Assembly: GCF_006547045.1 (NCBI RefSeq)
Contig: NZ_CP041242.1
Location: 3,792,001-3,856,000 of the forward strand
DNA: 64,000 nt
Reading direction: 5' to 3'
Source of the DNA: Lysobacter alkalisoli
Lineage (GTDB): Bacteria; Pseudomonadota; Gammaproteobacteria; Xanthomonadales; Xanthomonadaceae
Numbering within the stretch: the stretch's first letter is position 1; the number at the start of each line of letters is the position of its first letter. The position numbers and the translations under genes were made by a program. Shown in pieces: positions 47,161 through 55,594 of this stretch. The notes under the pieces were generated by a model that had not been told where the DNA came from, did not search any database, and saw only the letters and a program-made list of their open reading frames with translations.

Positions 47161-48240
47161 TCAGTCCAGCCTCACCAGCTCCACGCGGCGGTTGGCAGCT
47201 TTGCCATCTTGAGTCGAGTTATCGGCTACGGGCTGACTCTGGCCAAACCCCTGCGCCTGCAGCCGCTTCGCTTCGATGCCCTGCGCGGTCAATGCGGCCG
47301 CCACTGCCTGTGCCCGCGCTTCGGACAACGCCTGATTACGGTCGGCATTGCCGGTATTGTCGGTGTGGCCATCGACCGAGAGCTTCAGCGACGGATGCTG
47401 TTGTAGCAGCTTCAGCACCTGATCGACCTGCGGTTGAGACTCGGGCAGGATATCGGCCTTGTCGACGGCGAAATGAATCTGCAGCGCGACCTTGCCATCG
47501 ATATCAAGCTGCTGCTTCAGCGCATCGGCCGGCAACAGGCTCGCGGTAGGCTCGAATGCCTGCGCCTCGACAATGAGCAAGCCGGCATCCATGCTGTTGC
47601 TGCACAGATGGACCCAGACCGTTTTGTCGGCAGTCCGGATCACGTAGGTCTGGACAGGATTGTTGTACACATCGCCCCAACCGTCGATCAGGCCAACGCT
47701 GACATCGCTGCCGACAGACTTGAGAACCTCGGACGGAATCCTGGAATCGGTAACCTTGACGCCACCCGCCTGTTCGATCACATGCTCAATATTCCGCATC
47801 AGCTCAAAGGCGGAGTAGGTCACTCCTTTCTGCGCCTGGATGGTGACCACATAGGTCTTGCCCTCGACCTGCTCCAACCTGTCGCCTGTCCAGAACGGCA
47901 CCCGTGCGATGCTCAGCGTTCTCGGCTTGTTTATCGGCTCGTATCCCTCTGGAAGCGAAACAAAGGGAAACTCGCCCAGAGCGACCGTCGAGACCGGCGC
48001 CTTGCCTAAATCGAAGCCAGCATCGGCGCCCTCCGACTCAGATTCAGCTTGGCCGGACTCCAGCTGACCCGTCGCCGCCGCTTCCTCTGTCATCTCCTGC
48101 TCAGCCGGTTCCAGCATCTGCGCGCCTTGGTCCGGGGTATCGACATCGGCCTGCGGGGCCACCCCACAGGCGGCGAGGGCGCCCGCCAGCAGCGTTATCG
48201 CAAAGCCGTGGCTCAAGGTGCGGGAAAGTTGCTGGTTCAT
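47161..48240 (-). CDS. OmpA-domain lipoprotein, paralog 2
   Basis: A 359-residue lipoprotein from ATG 48240 (AGGAG upstream). The lipobox is LAAC; an acidic Gln/Glu-rich linker follows. The shared middle domain reads VSTVALGEFPFVSLPEGY, SIARVPFWTGDRLEQVEGKT, LMRNIEHVIEQAGGVKVTD and VWVHLCSNSMDAGLLIVE. The OmpA domain is complete: IHFAVDKADILPES, VDGHTDNTGNADRNQALSEA and AQGFGQSQPVADNSTQDGKA, with Asp and Arg for peptidoglycan. It is very close to paralog 4 and lies just upstream of the flp pilin gene. Confidence 0.88.
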   Translation of the reverse strand: MNQQLSRTLSHGFAITLLAGALAACGVAPQADVDTPDQGAQMLEPAEQEMTEEAAATGQLESGQAESESEGADAGFDLGKAPVSTVALGEFPFVSLPEGYEPINKPRTLSIARVPFWTGDRLEQVEGKTYVVTIQAQKGVTYSAFELMRNIEHVIEQAGGVKVTDSRIPSEVLKSVGSDVSVGLIDGWGDVYNNPVQTYVIRTADKTVWVHLCSNSMDAGLLIVEAQAFEPTASLLPADALKQQLDIDGKVALQIHFAVDKADILPESQPQVDQVLKLLQQHPSLKLSVDGHTDNTGNADRNQALSEARAQAVAAALTAQGIEAKRLQAQGFGQSQPVADNSTQDGKAANRRVELVRLD

Positions 48241-48342
48241 TTCTATTCTTCTCCTGAAGAAGGTGCCGGCAGGCGAAGGGTGGGCTCCCTGGCCTGTAAC
48301 TCTTGATGTCGAACCTTGCCCGCGCTACTCCGCGGGCAGGGA

Positions 48343-48729
48343 TCACTGGCCGTACGTCTCGCCGAGTTGCCGGGCGGCCTCCTCGAATTGCTGCTTGACT
48401 TCTGCGCAAGCCTCGACCTTCTGCACCGGTGACATGTTCCGCATGCTTTGGTCGACTTCTTTTTCACCGGCATCAAAGCCTGGGTCGAAGGTGGCCGGGT
48501 CCATGCCGAACTGGCCGTGCTGGGCCTTTTGTTTCTGCTTCAGTCCGGCCAGTTGCTGATCGGTAGCCGCACCACAGGCCCTCGCCATGGCATGCAACGA
48601 ACCCACGGCCCTGGCCACCTGCGTCCCAACGTCGCCAGGCCCGCCCTGGGCGTGCAACGAAGGGCTGAATGCAATGGCCACGGCAGCGAGGAGGCAGGCC
48701 GGCATCAATGGCTTGATCATGTTGGGCAT
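48343..48729 (-). CDS. Small secreted protein with two conserved Cys, copy 1
   Basis: A 128-residue protein from ATG 48729 after GGAGAATCCC. The signal peptide MPNMIKPLMPACLLAAVAIA ends near SLHA. The mature part is helical, with Cys in ARACGAATDQQLAGLKQKQK and VEACAEVKQQFEEAARQLGE; the two Cys match positions in the neighbouring lipoprotein (copy 2), and a few surrounding residues match as well. It may be a disulfide-bonded helical periplasmic protein. No known family was recognised. Confidence 0.62.
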   Translation of the reverse strand: MPNMIKPLMPACLLAAVAIAFSPSLHAQGGPGDVGTQVARAVGSLHAMARACGAATDQQLAGLKQKQKAQHGQFGMDPATFDPGFDAGEKEVDQSMRNMSPVQKVEACAEVKQQFEEAARQLGETYGQ

Positions 48730-48817
48730 GGGATTCTCCGTACTTGGATCAGTGGACAGGATTACGTAAACAAAAACCGGAAGCGCCCAGCTTCAGCGAT
48801 GTTCCCGGATGGAGCTG

Positions 48818-49288
48818 CTATTGCTCTGACGGAAGCCCCTCCGCCATTTCCTTCATTGCCTCGCCGAGCTGCTCCAACTCGTCGCAGCTTTGCTTCCGCT
48901 CGGCGGCGGACATCTGCTCGAACTTGCGCTCGACCGATCTGAACGAGGCGTTGTAGATGCGGTCGTGGTCGGTACCACTCAGACCACGCCCGGCCATGGT
49001 TTGCCGCGACTGGGTGGCAGCGGCGTCAATTTCAGCGCGGGAAGAACTTCCGCACACGGCAGCGGCGGCGCTCAGCTGGGCCGCCAACTGCACCATGGCC
49101 TCCATAGCCGGATCCAGCGCATGGCTTGTCGCCTCTTCGGTCGTCTCAGGCATGGTTTCTGCAGACCCAATTTCTCGTGCCGTCGATTCGACTGTCTCGG
49201 CCTGCTCGGCTGGAACACCGGGTTTGTCAGCGCATCCGACTGCCAGTAGAGGCATCAGGATGGCGAGGGAAAGGGTGTGTCGCAACAT
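48818..49288 (-). CDS. Small lipoprotein with two conserved Cys, copy 2
   Basis: About 156 residues from ATG 49288 with GAGGAAA upstream; a longer frame up to 49420 has no support. The lipobox is AVGC (LAILMPLLAVGC). Mature part: a Glu/Thr-rich linker, then MVQLAAQLSAAAAVCGSSSR and FEQMSAAERKQSCDELEQLG, two Cys in the same relative places as in the protein at 48343-48729, with similar helical spacing. I infer distant paralogy. Role unknown; it lies between two OmpA-lipoprotein genes. Confidence 0.62.
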   Translation of the reverse strand: MLRHTLSLAILMPLLAVGCADKPGVPAEQAETVESTAREIGSAETMPETTEEATSHALDPAMEAMVQLAAQLSAAAAVCGSSSRAEIDAAATQSRQTMAGRGLSGTDHDRIYNASFRSVERKFEQMSAAERKQSCDELEQLGEAMKEMAEGLPSEQ

Positions 49289-49455
49289 CGGGTTTTCCTC
49301 GTGTTCTTTCTGGTTTTTTTTTGTAAGGCAGAACCGTAACGCGAGCTCCGTCCTGATTCGGTGCCGATTACGAGGACCAACAATCTCGCTTCCAGCCGCC
49401 GGTCGGTAGATCAGTGGCATAGCACGGGGATGCCTGCCTTTTGTCAGAGCATGTT

Positions 49456-50505
49456 TCAGGGCAGGCGCATCAGTTCGACGCGGCGGTTCTGCGCCTTGCC
49501 TGCCTCGGTGTCGTTGTCGGCGACCGGCTGGCTCTGACCGAAGCCGGCAGCCTCCAGGCGTGCGGCATCGATGCCCTGCTCAACCAGCGCAGCGACCACC
49601 GCCTGTGCACGCGCTTCAGACAACGCCTGATTGTGGTTGGCATCGCCCGTGCTGTCGGTGTGGCCGTTGACCGAGAGTTTCAGCGTGGAATCCTCGCGCA
49701 GCAGCTGCAACACCTGCTCGATCTGCGGCTGTGACTCGGACAGGATGTCGGCCTTGTCGATGGCGAAGTTGACCTGCAGTGCGATCCGGCCATCGGCGTT
49801 GAGCTTCTGCCTGAGTTCGCTGGCAGGAATCAATGCGGCAGTCGGAAGGAAGGCTTCAGACTCAGCGATGGCGAGGCTGCCACCGGCGCTGTAGGTATTG
49901 AGGTATACCCAGATGTTGCGATCCGGCCTGCGCAGCAGCCAGACCGTACTCGGTTCGCTGGCAATGCCGCCGAGGCCGGTGTTGTGCTCGACCATGATGC
50001 CTCTGCCGAGTGACTCGACTGCCGCGTTCGGCACCTGGCCTTCGAAAATCTTGGTGCCACCGGCACCGGCAATGACATGGTCGAGATTGCGCTTGACCTC
50101 GTACTGCGACATCTTCTTGCCGTCCACGGCACCGATGAACGTCGACCAGAGCTTGCCTTCAACCCATTCGAAGCGGTCGCCGACCCAGAACGGAAAACGG
50201 TCGAAATCCCGGGCTTCCCAGCTCCGCGGCTCGTATCCTGTCGGCAGCGCGAAGTACGGGAACTCGCCCAGCGCGGCCTGCGACACCGGAACCGAGGTGA
50301 TATCGAACTCCGTTGCGCTGTCCACCGCCGGTGCTGCGGCCGGTGCAGCATCGACATCGGCACCAGTCGTCGCACTATCGACGGAAGTCACCGCTTGTGC
50401 CTCCGGCTCCTCGACTGGTTGGCTGCAGCCGGCAAGGGCGAGCCCAAGGACAAGCAGTACCAGGACGGAAGCGGGGACGTTCATGAAGGGCGGGCGCTGC
50501 AACAT
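49456..50505 (-). CDS. OmpA-domain lipoprotein, paralog 3
   Basis: A 349-residue lipoprotein from ATG 50505 (GGAG eight bases upstream), lipobox LAGC. The middle domain is recognisable: FDITSVPVSQAALGEFPYFA, LPTGYE, FDRFPFWVGDRFEWVEGKLW, EVKRNLDHVIAGAGG. The OmpA domain is complete, with NFAIDKADILSESQPQIEQV and NGHTDSTGDANHNQALSEAR. It lacks the LCSNS/LCADS Cys segment of paralogs 2 and 4 (VYLNTYSAGG instead). It belongs to the promoter-distal side of paralog 4. Confidence 0.88.
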   Translation of the reverse strand: MLQRPPFMNVPASVLVLLVLGLALAGCSQPVEEPEAQAVTSVDSATTGADVDAAPAAAPAVDSATEFDITSVPVSQAALGEFPYFALPTGYEPRSWEARDFDRFPFWVGDRFEWVEGKLWSTFIGAVDGKKMSQYEVKRNLDHVIAGAGGTKIFEGQVPNAAVESLGRGIMVEHNTGLGGIASEPSTVWLLRRPDRNIWVYLNTYSAGGSLAIAESEAFLPTAALIPASELRQKLNADGRIALQVNFAIDKADILSESQPQIEQVLQLLREDSTLKLSVNGHTDSTGDANHNQALSEARAQAVVAALVEQGIDAARLEAAGFGQSQPVADNDTEAGKAQNRRVELMRLP

Positions 50506-50781
50506 GTGGAAACTCCATGTTCCGATGAGGGCAGTAGGTCAACGAATCGCCAGTTTCGGGGTCTCTGTACACCCGTACCGTGATCGGACCGGGCGACCTT
50601 AACAGCTTTGCATATGAGCTGCGAAGACCGCCGCCTCGTTTTTTGCAGCCGCGAACCGCTTGTCTACTAGGATGCGGCAACCTGGTAGCCGCGCATCACG
50701 ACATTGCATTCAGCTAGGCGACGTCTTGGTAACGGACAAAGGGAAACAACGCACGAAAACAGGTGGGCACGACATGGCCGA

Positions 50782-51840
50782 TCAGATCCTGACCAGCTCG
50801 ACCCGTCGGTTCTTCGCCCGCCCTGCCTCGGTCGCGTTGTCGGCAACCGGTTCGCTCTGGCCCTGGCCCTTCGCCTGCAGGCGCGACTCGTCGATACCGC
50901 GCGCGATCAGTGCAGCGACCACCGACTTGGCACGCGCTTCGGAAAGTACCTGGTTGTGGGCAGCATCGCCGGTATTGTCGGTATGGCCGTTGATCGACAG
51001 CTTCAGCACCGGATCGTTGTTCAGCAGGCTGGTGACCTGCTCGATCTGTGGCATCGAGTCCGGCATGATGTCGGCCTTGTCGACTGCGAAGTGGATCTGC
51101 ATGGCGACCTTGCCATGGGCGTCGATCTCTCGCTTGAGCGCATCGGCCGGTAGCAAGCTGGCAGTCGGCTCGAACGCCTTGGCCTCGACGATGATCAGGC
51201 CGGCGCCGGCACTGTCGGCGCACAGGTGCAGCCAGACCGTCTTGTCGGTGTTGCGGATCACGTAGGTCCGCACCGGGTAGTTGTAAACATCGCCCCAGCC
51301 GCCGACCAGACTTACGCGGACATCACGGCTGACGCTCTCAAGCACGTCCGGCGCGATGTTCGAGTCGGTTACCAGCATGCCACCGGCCTGCTCGACCACA
51401 TGCTGGATATTGCGCTCAAGTTCCAGGTGGGAGTAGGTCCAGCCCTGCTGCTCCTGGATCGTCGCCATGTAGACCTTTCCTTCGACGTTTTCCAGCCGGT
51501 CGCCCGTCCAGAACGGCACTCGCGCGATATTCAGGGTCTGCTCGTCAATCGCTTCATAGCCCTCCGGGAGCGCAATGAACGGAAACGCGCCAAGCGCACG
51601 GTCGGACACCGGCACCGAGGCAAGGTCGAAGCCGACCGGCTTCGCCGGCTCGGGAGCAGGCCCAGGGGCTGCAGCCGGGCTGACGGCTGTTTCGGCCGGG
51701 GCGGACTCGCCGGCCTGCACCGGCTCTCCGTCCTGTGTTGCGACGGCCTGCTCCGAGCGACCACAGGCCACCAGTACACCGATGGCCATCGCCACAAGCA
51801 CACCACGTCGCATGATGCTGATAGAACACCCGATATCCAT
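50782..51840 (-). CDS. OmpA-domain lipoprotein, paralog 4
   Basis: A 352-residue lipoprotein from ATG 51840, after AAAGGAG. The lipobox is LVAC; a Pro/Ala-rich linker follows. The middle domain is close to paralog 2: FDLASVPVSDRALGAFPFIA, NIARVPFWTGDRLENVEGKV, ELERNIQHVVEQAGGMLVTD and VWLHLCADSAGAGLIIVEAK. The OmpA domain has FAVDKADIMPDSMPQIEQV and INGHTDNTGDAAHNQVLSEA. It is the first gene of the minus-strand block. Confidence 0.88.
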   Translation of the reverse strand: MDIGCSISIMRRGVLVAMAIGVLVACGRSEQAVATQDGEPVQAGESAPAETAVSPAAAPGPAPEPAKPVGFDLASVPVSDRALGAFPFIALPEGYEAIDEQTLNIARVPFWTGDRLENVEGKVYMATIQEQQGWTYSHLELERNIQHVVEQAGGMLVTDSNIAPDVLESVSRDVRVSLVGGWGDVYNYPVRTYVIRNTDKTVWLHLCADSAGAGLIIVEAKAFEPTASLLPADALKREIDAHGKVAMQIHFAVDKADIMPDSMPQIEQVTSLLNNDPVLKLSINGHTDNTGDAAHNQVLSEARAKSVVAALIARGIDESRLQAKGQGQSEPVADNATEAGRAKNRRVELVRI

Positions 51841-52160
51841 CTTGCTCCTTTCCTTAGTTGTTCAGTTGCGGGGATCCTGGGTAGTCGCACTGGCCTGCAG
51901 GGCCTTGCCCGGTTCTCTCACGGCACGCAGGCATATGCTGAAACTGTTGCGGTCAATGATCGCCTCGTGTCCACGCGCAAATTCCGATGCTTTTGGCCAT
52001 CAATGCGGTCTGCTCGCGTCATTCGTGCTCATCATATCGGCGCATCTGCGACAAATCGCGCGTCTGCTCCCGGAATCGTGATTGGGATAACACCTGCAGG
52101 CGCTGGCACCGCAATGAGAAGTGAAGAGAGCAGACCTGCCCGATCAACCTGACCGGCACC
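51841..52160. other. Intergenic region at the head of the Tad block
   Basis: 320 bp between the first OmpA-lipoprotein gene and the ABC permease, both on the minus strand. It should hold the promoter of the block. I see the ribosome-binding site of the block's first gene at 51842-51850 but no convincing promoter, palindrome or gene. Confidence 0.6.
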
Positions 52161-52966
52161 TCAGCTGCGCAGCCCTACACCCCGCTTCAGCAGCCACAGG
52201 CCGAGCGCCGCCAGTGCGACCACGAAGCCGAGCATCAGCGCGTAGGCCACCCACAGCCGTACGTCGCTCGCACCGAGCAGGCCGTAGCGGAACGCGTTGA
52301 CCATGTAGAAGATCGGGTTGGCGTGGGTCGCGGCCTCGGCCCAGCCGGGCAGCAGCTTGACCGAATAGAACACGCCGCCGAGGTAGGTCAGCGGGGTCAG
52401 GATGAAAGTCGGGACGATCGCGATGTCGTCGAACTTCTTCGCGTACACAGCGTTGACGAAGCCGGCGAGGGCGAAGATGGTCGCTCCCAGTATCACCGTG
52501 GTCAGGGTGACGAACGGGTGCGGGATGCGCACCTTGGTGAACAGCATGGCGATGCACAGCACGATCGCGCCGACCGCGAGTCCGCGCGCGACCGCGCCGG
52601 CGACGTAGCCGGTCAGGATCACCCAGTTCGGCATCGGGCTGACCAGCAGCTCCTCGACATGGCGGCCGAACTTGGCGCCGAAGAAGCTCGAGGAGATGTT
52701 GCCGTAGCTGTTCTGGATGATGCTCATCATCACCAGGCCCGGCACGATGAAGTCCATGTAGGCGATGCCGTCCATGGTGCCGATGCGCGAGCCGATCAGG
52801 CCGCCGAAGATCAGGAAGTACAGGGTCATCGTGATCGCCGGCGGCACCAGGGTCTGGCCCCAGATGCGCAGGATGCGGGTGATCTCGCGGCGCACGATGG
52901 TGCCAAGGGCGACGAAGTTGCGCCGGGCGGCGCTGGTCGCCTCGTGGTGCGTGGCATCGGTCGTGT

Positions 52967-52970
<4 letters not shown>
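52161..52970 (-). CDS. ABC-2 type transport permease (YadH-like)
   Basis: A 269-residue membrane protein from ATG 52970, overlapping the ATPase stop by 4 bp. Six helices are visible, from LVPPAITMTLYFLIFGGLIG to LMLGFVVALAALGLWLLKRG. It has the family stretch MDFIVPGLVMMSIIQNSYGN, SSSFFGAKFGRHVEELLVSP and the late LTYLGGVFYSVKLLPGWAEA with NPIFYMVNAFRYG. These match the YadH/NodJ group of export permeases. The substrate is not known. Confidence 0.92.
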
Positions 52971-53986
<1,016 letters not shown>

Positions 53987-54136
53987 GGCCAGGCCTGGGC
54001 CGCGGGCACCGCGGCGATAGCCGTTATTATAGGCGGCCGACCGTCCATGCCCCGGGCTACAGTGTTCCGCCCGGCGCACTCCGCCGACGCATATGCTGTC
54101 GCCCTGCCCGAGCGACACACAGGACCGACCGACCAC

Positions 54137-54904
54137 GTGGCCATCCAGCATTTCCCGCTCAAGCTCATCTCCCGCCGCATGCTGGCCCCGGCCATCGGCC
54201 ACTACAGCTTCGTCCGCGACGACGGCCTGCCACTCGACTTCATCCCCGGCCAGTTCATCCAGGTCCACTTCGAGTACGCCGACGGCACCGCGACCAAGCG
54301 CAGCTATTCGCTGGCGACCATCCACGATCACGCGATGGGTCCGGGCGAGGCGGTCGAGATCGCGGTCAGCTACGTCCCCGGCGGCGCGGCGACGGCGCTG
54401 TTCGAGGGCCTGGAGGTCGGCGGCACGGTCGACGCCAGCGGTCCGTTCGGCCGCTTCTGCCTGATGCCGGGCGATGCCAACGCGCGCTATCTGTTGATCG
54501 CCACCGGCACCGGCGTGACCCCGTACCGCTCGATGCTGCCGCAACTTGAAGCGGCAATCCGCGAGCGCGGCGTGCAGGTGGTCCTGCTGTTCGGCGCACG
54601 GACTCCGGCGGAGCTGCTTTATGGGGATGAATTCCGCGCCTTCGCCGACAAGCATCCGGACCACTTCCGCTTCATGCCCTGCTTCTCGCGCGAGCTGCCG
54701 GACGCCGGGTCCCCGCACGCGCACGCCGACGTCCGCCACGGCTACGTGCAGCAGTTCCTCGACGAGGTCGCACCGGATGCCAGCCATGACATCGCCTACC
54801 TGTGCGGCAACCCGAACATGGTCGATGCCTGCTTCGAGGCGCTGAAAGCATGCGCGCTGGAAGTGAAGCAGATTCGCCGCGAGAAGTACGTCAGCAGCAA
54901 GTAA
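54137..54904 (+). CDS. Ferredoxin-NADP(+) reductase
   Basis: A 255-residue flavoenzyme from GTG 54137; ATG 54048 would add about 30 unlikely residues. The FAD-binding barrel has RSYSLATIHDHA (Arg-x-Tyr-Ser) and AVSYVPGGAATALFEGLEVG; the NADP domain has LLIATGTGVTPYRSMLPQLE, LLFGARTPAELLYGDEF, IAYLCGNPNMVDACFEALKA and ends REKYVSSK. The short length and the ending match bacterial plant-type Fpr. It reduces ferredoxin or flavodoxin with NADPH. The gene starts 151 bp from the divergent ABC ATPase. Confidence 0.9.
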   Translation: MAIQHFPLKLISRRMLAPAIGHYSFVRDDGLPLDFIPGQFIQVHFEYADGTATKRSYSLATIHDHAMGPGEAVEIAVSYVPGGAATALFEGLEVGGTVDASGPFGRFCLMPGDANARYLLIATGTGVTPYRSMLPQLEAAIRERGVQVVLLFGARTPAELLYGDEFRAFADKHPDHFRFMPCFSRELPDAGSPHAHADVRHGYVQQFLDEVAPDASHDIAYLCGNPNMVDACFEALKACALEVKQIRREKYVSSK

Positions 54905-54925
54905 CGCGCCGGGCGGGCGGGCCAT

Positions 54926-54945
54926 TATGTCAAGCATGCTTGACA
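54926..54945. promoter_or_regulatory. Operator-like palindrome O1
   Basis: A perfect 20-bp palindrome ATGTCAAGCATGCTTGACAT: half-sites TGTCAAG and CTTGACA separated by four bases. It shares half-sites and spacing with O2, centre to centre 43 bp away (about four helical turns). Confidence 0.75.
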
Positions 54946-54966
54946 TGGCGCCCACACAGAGGGATG

Positions 54967-54990
54967 CTTGTGTCAAGCCTCCTTGACACA
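54967..54990. promoter_or_regulatory. Operator-like palindrome O2 in the leader of the membrane-protein gene
   Basis: Perfect 10-bp arms TTGTGTCAAG (54967-54976) and CTTGACACAA (54981-54990), again TGTCAAG-N4-CTTGACA, ending 11 bp before the ATG at 55002 and next to the ribosome-binding site AAAGGG. The site is placed to block transcription or translation of the three-gene unit. I infer that the XRE regulator encoded by the second gene binds here. Confidence 0.78.
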
Positions 54991-55001
54991 AAGGGTCCGC
55001 C

Positions 55002-55397
55002 ATGACCGCTGCCGTTTCCCGCCGCTACCTGCGTGAATTCATCCCCGCGATGACGGGCTATGTGGTCGTGCTGCTGGCTTCGGTCCATGCCCTCAGGGCC
55101 GTCGATTCCCCCCTGGCGCGTGCCGCGATCGCGCTGCTGCCGGTGATCCCGATCGGCTTTGCCGCCCGCGCCCTGCTGCGGTTCGTACGCGACAGCGATG
55201 AACTGCAACGGCGGATCCAGCTGGAGGCCTTTGCCCTGGCATCGCTGGTACTGACTCTGGGCGCCTTCTCGCTCGGCCTGCTGGGCCGCGCCGTGTTGCA
55301 GCCGCTCGATGGCGCCACCGTGCTGATCTGGATCCTTCCGCTGTACGCACTCCTCTACGGCGTGTTTGCAGCCGTCACCTCGCGGCGCTACCAGTGA
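55002..55397 (+). CDS. Four-helix membrane protein of an XRE-regulated module
   Basis: A 131-residue protein with four hydrophobic segments at about residues 15-31, 40-57, 76-97 and 104-123, and a short charged loop FVRDSDELQRRIQLEAFALA between helices 2 and 3. The motif 'SDELQRRIxLEAxAxA' is shared by many small membrane proteins found beside 66-residue XRE regulators. The function is unknown; a membrane sensor that controls the regulator is one idea. Its stop overlaps the regulator start (GTGA). Confidence 0.82.
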   Translation: MTAAVSRRYLREFIPAMTGYVVVLLASVHALRAVDSPLARAAIALLPVIPIGFAARALLRFVRDSDELQRRIQLEAFALASLVLTLGAFSLGLLGRAVLQPLDGATVLIWILPLYALLYGVFAAVTSRRYQ

Positions 55398-55594
55398 GAA
55401 GCCGCGTCCGCGAACTGCGCGAGGCACGCGGCTGGTCACAAGCGCAGCTTGGCGAACGTCTGGAAGTTTCACGGCAGACGATCAACGCGATCGAAACCGG
55501 CAAGTACGATCCCAGCCTGCCGCTGGCGTTCCGGATCGCCGCCTTGTTCAACGCCACCATCGAATCGATTTTCTTTCCCGAGGGGGACGCATGA
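55394..55594 (+). CDS. Small XRE-family transcriptional regulator
   Basis: A 66-residue protein that is a helix-turn-helix and little more: MRSRVRELREARGWSQAQLG, then ERLEVSRQTINAIETGKYDP and PLAFRIAALFNATIESIFF. It starts with GTG at 55394, overlaps the membrane-protein gene by 4 bp, and its end overlaps the lipoprotein hydrolase start (ATGA). The family is known for small dimeric DNA-binding proteins that repress their own operon. The two TGTCAAG palindromes upstream are the natural candidates for its sites. Confidence 0.92.
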   Translation: MRSRVRELREARGWSQAQLGERLEVSRQTINAIETGKYDPSLPLAFRIAALFNATIESIFFPEGDA

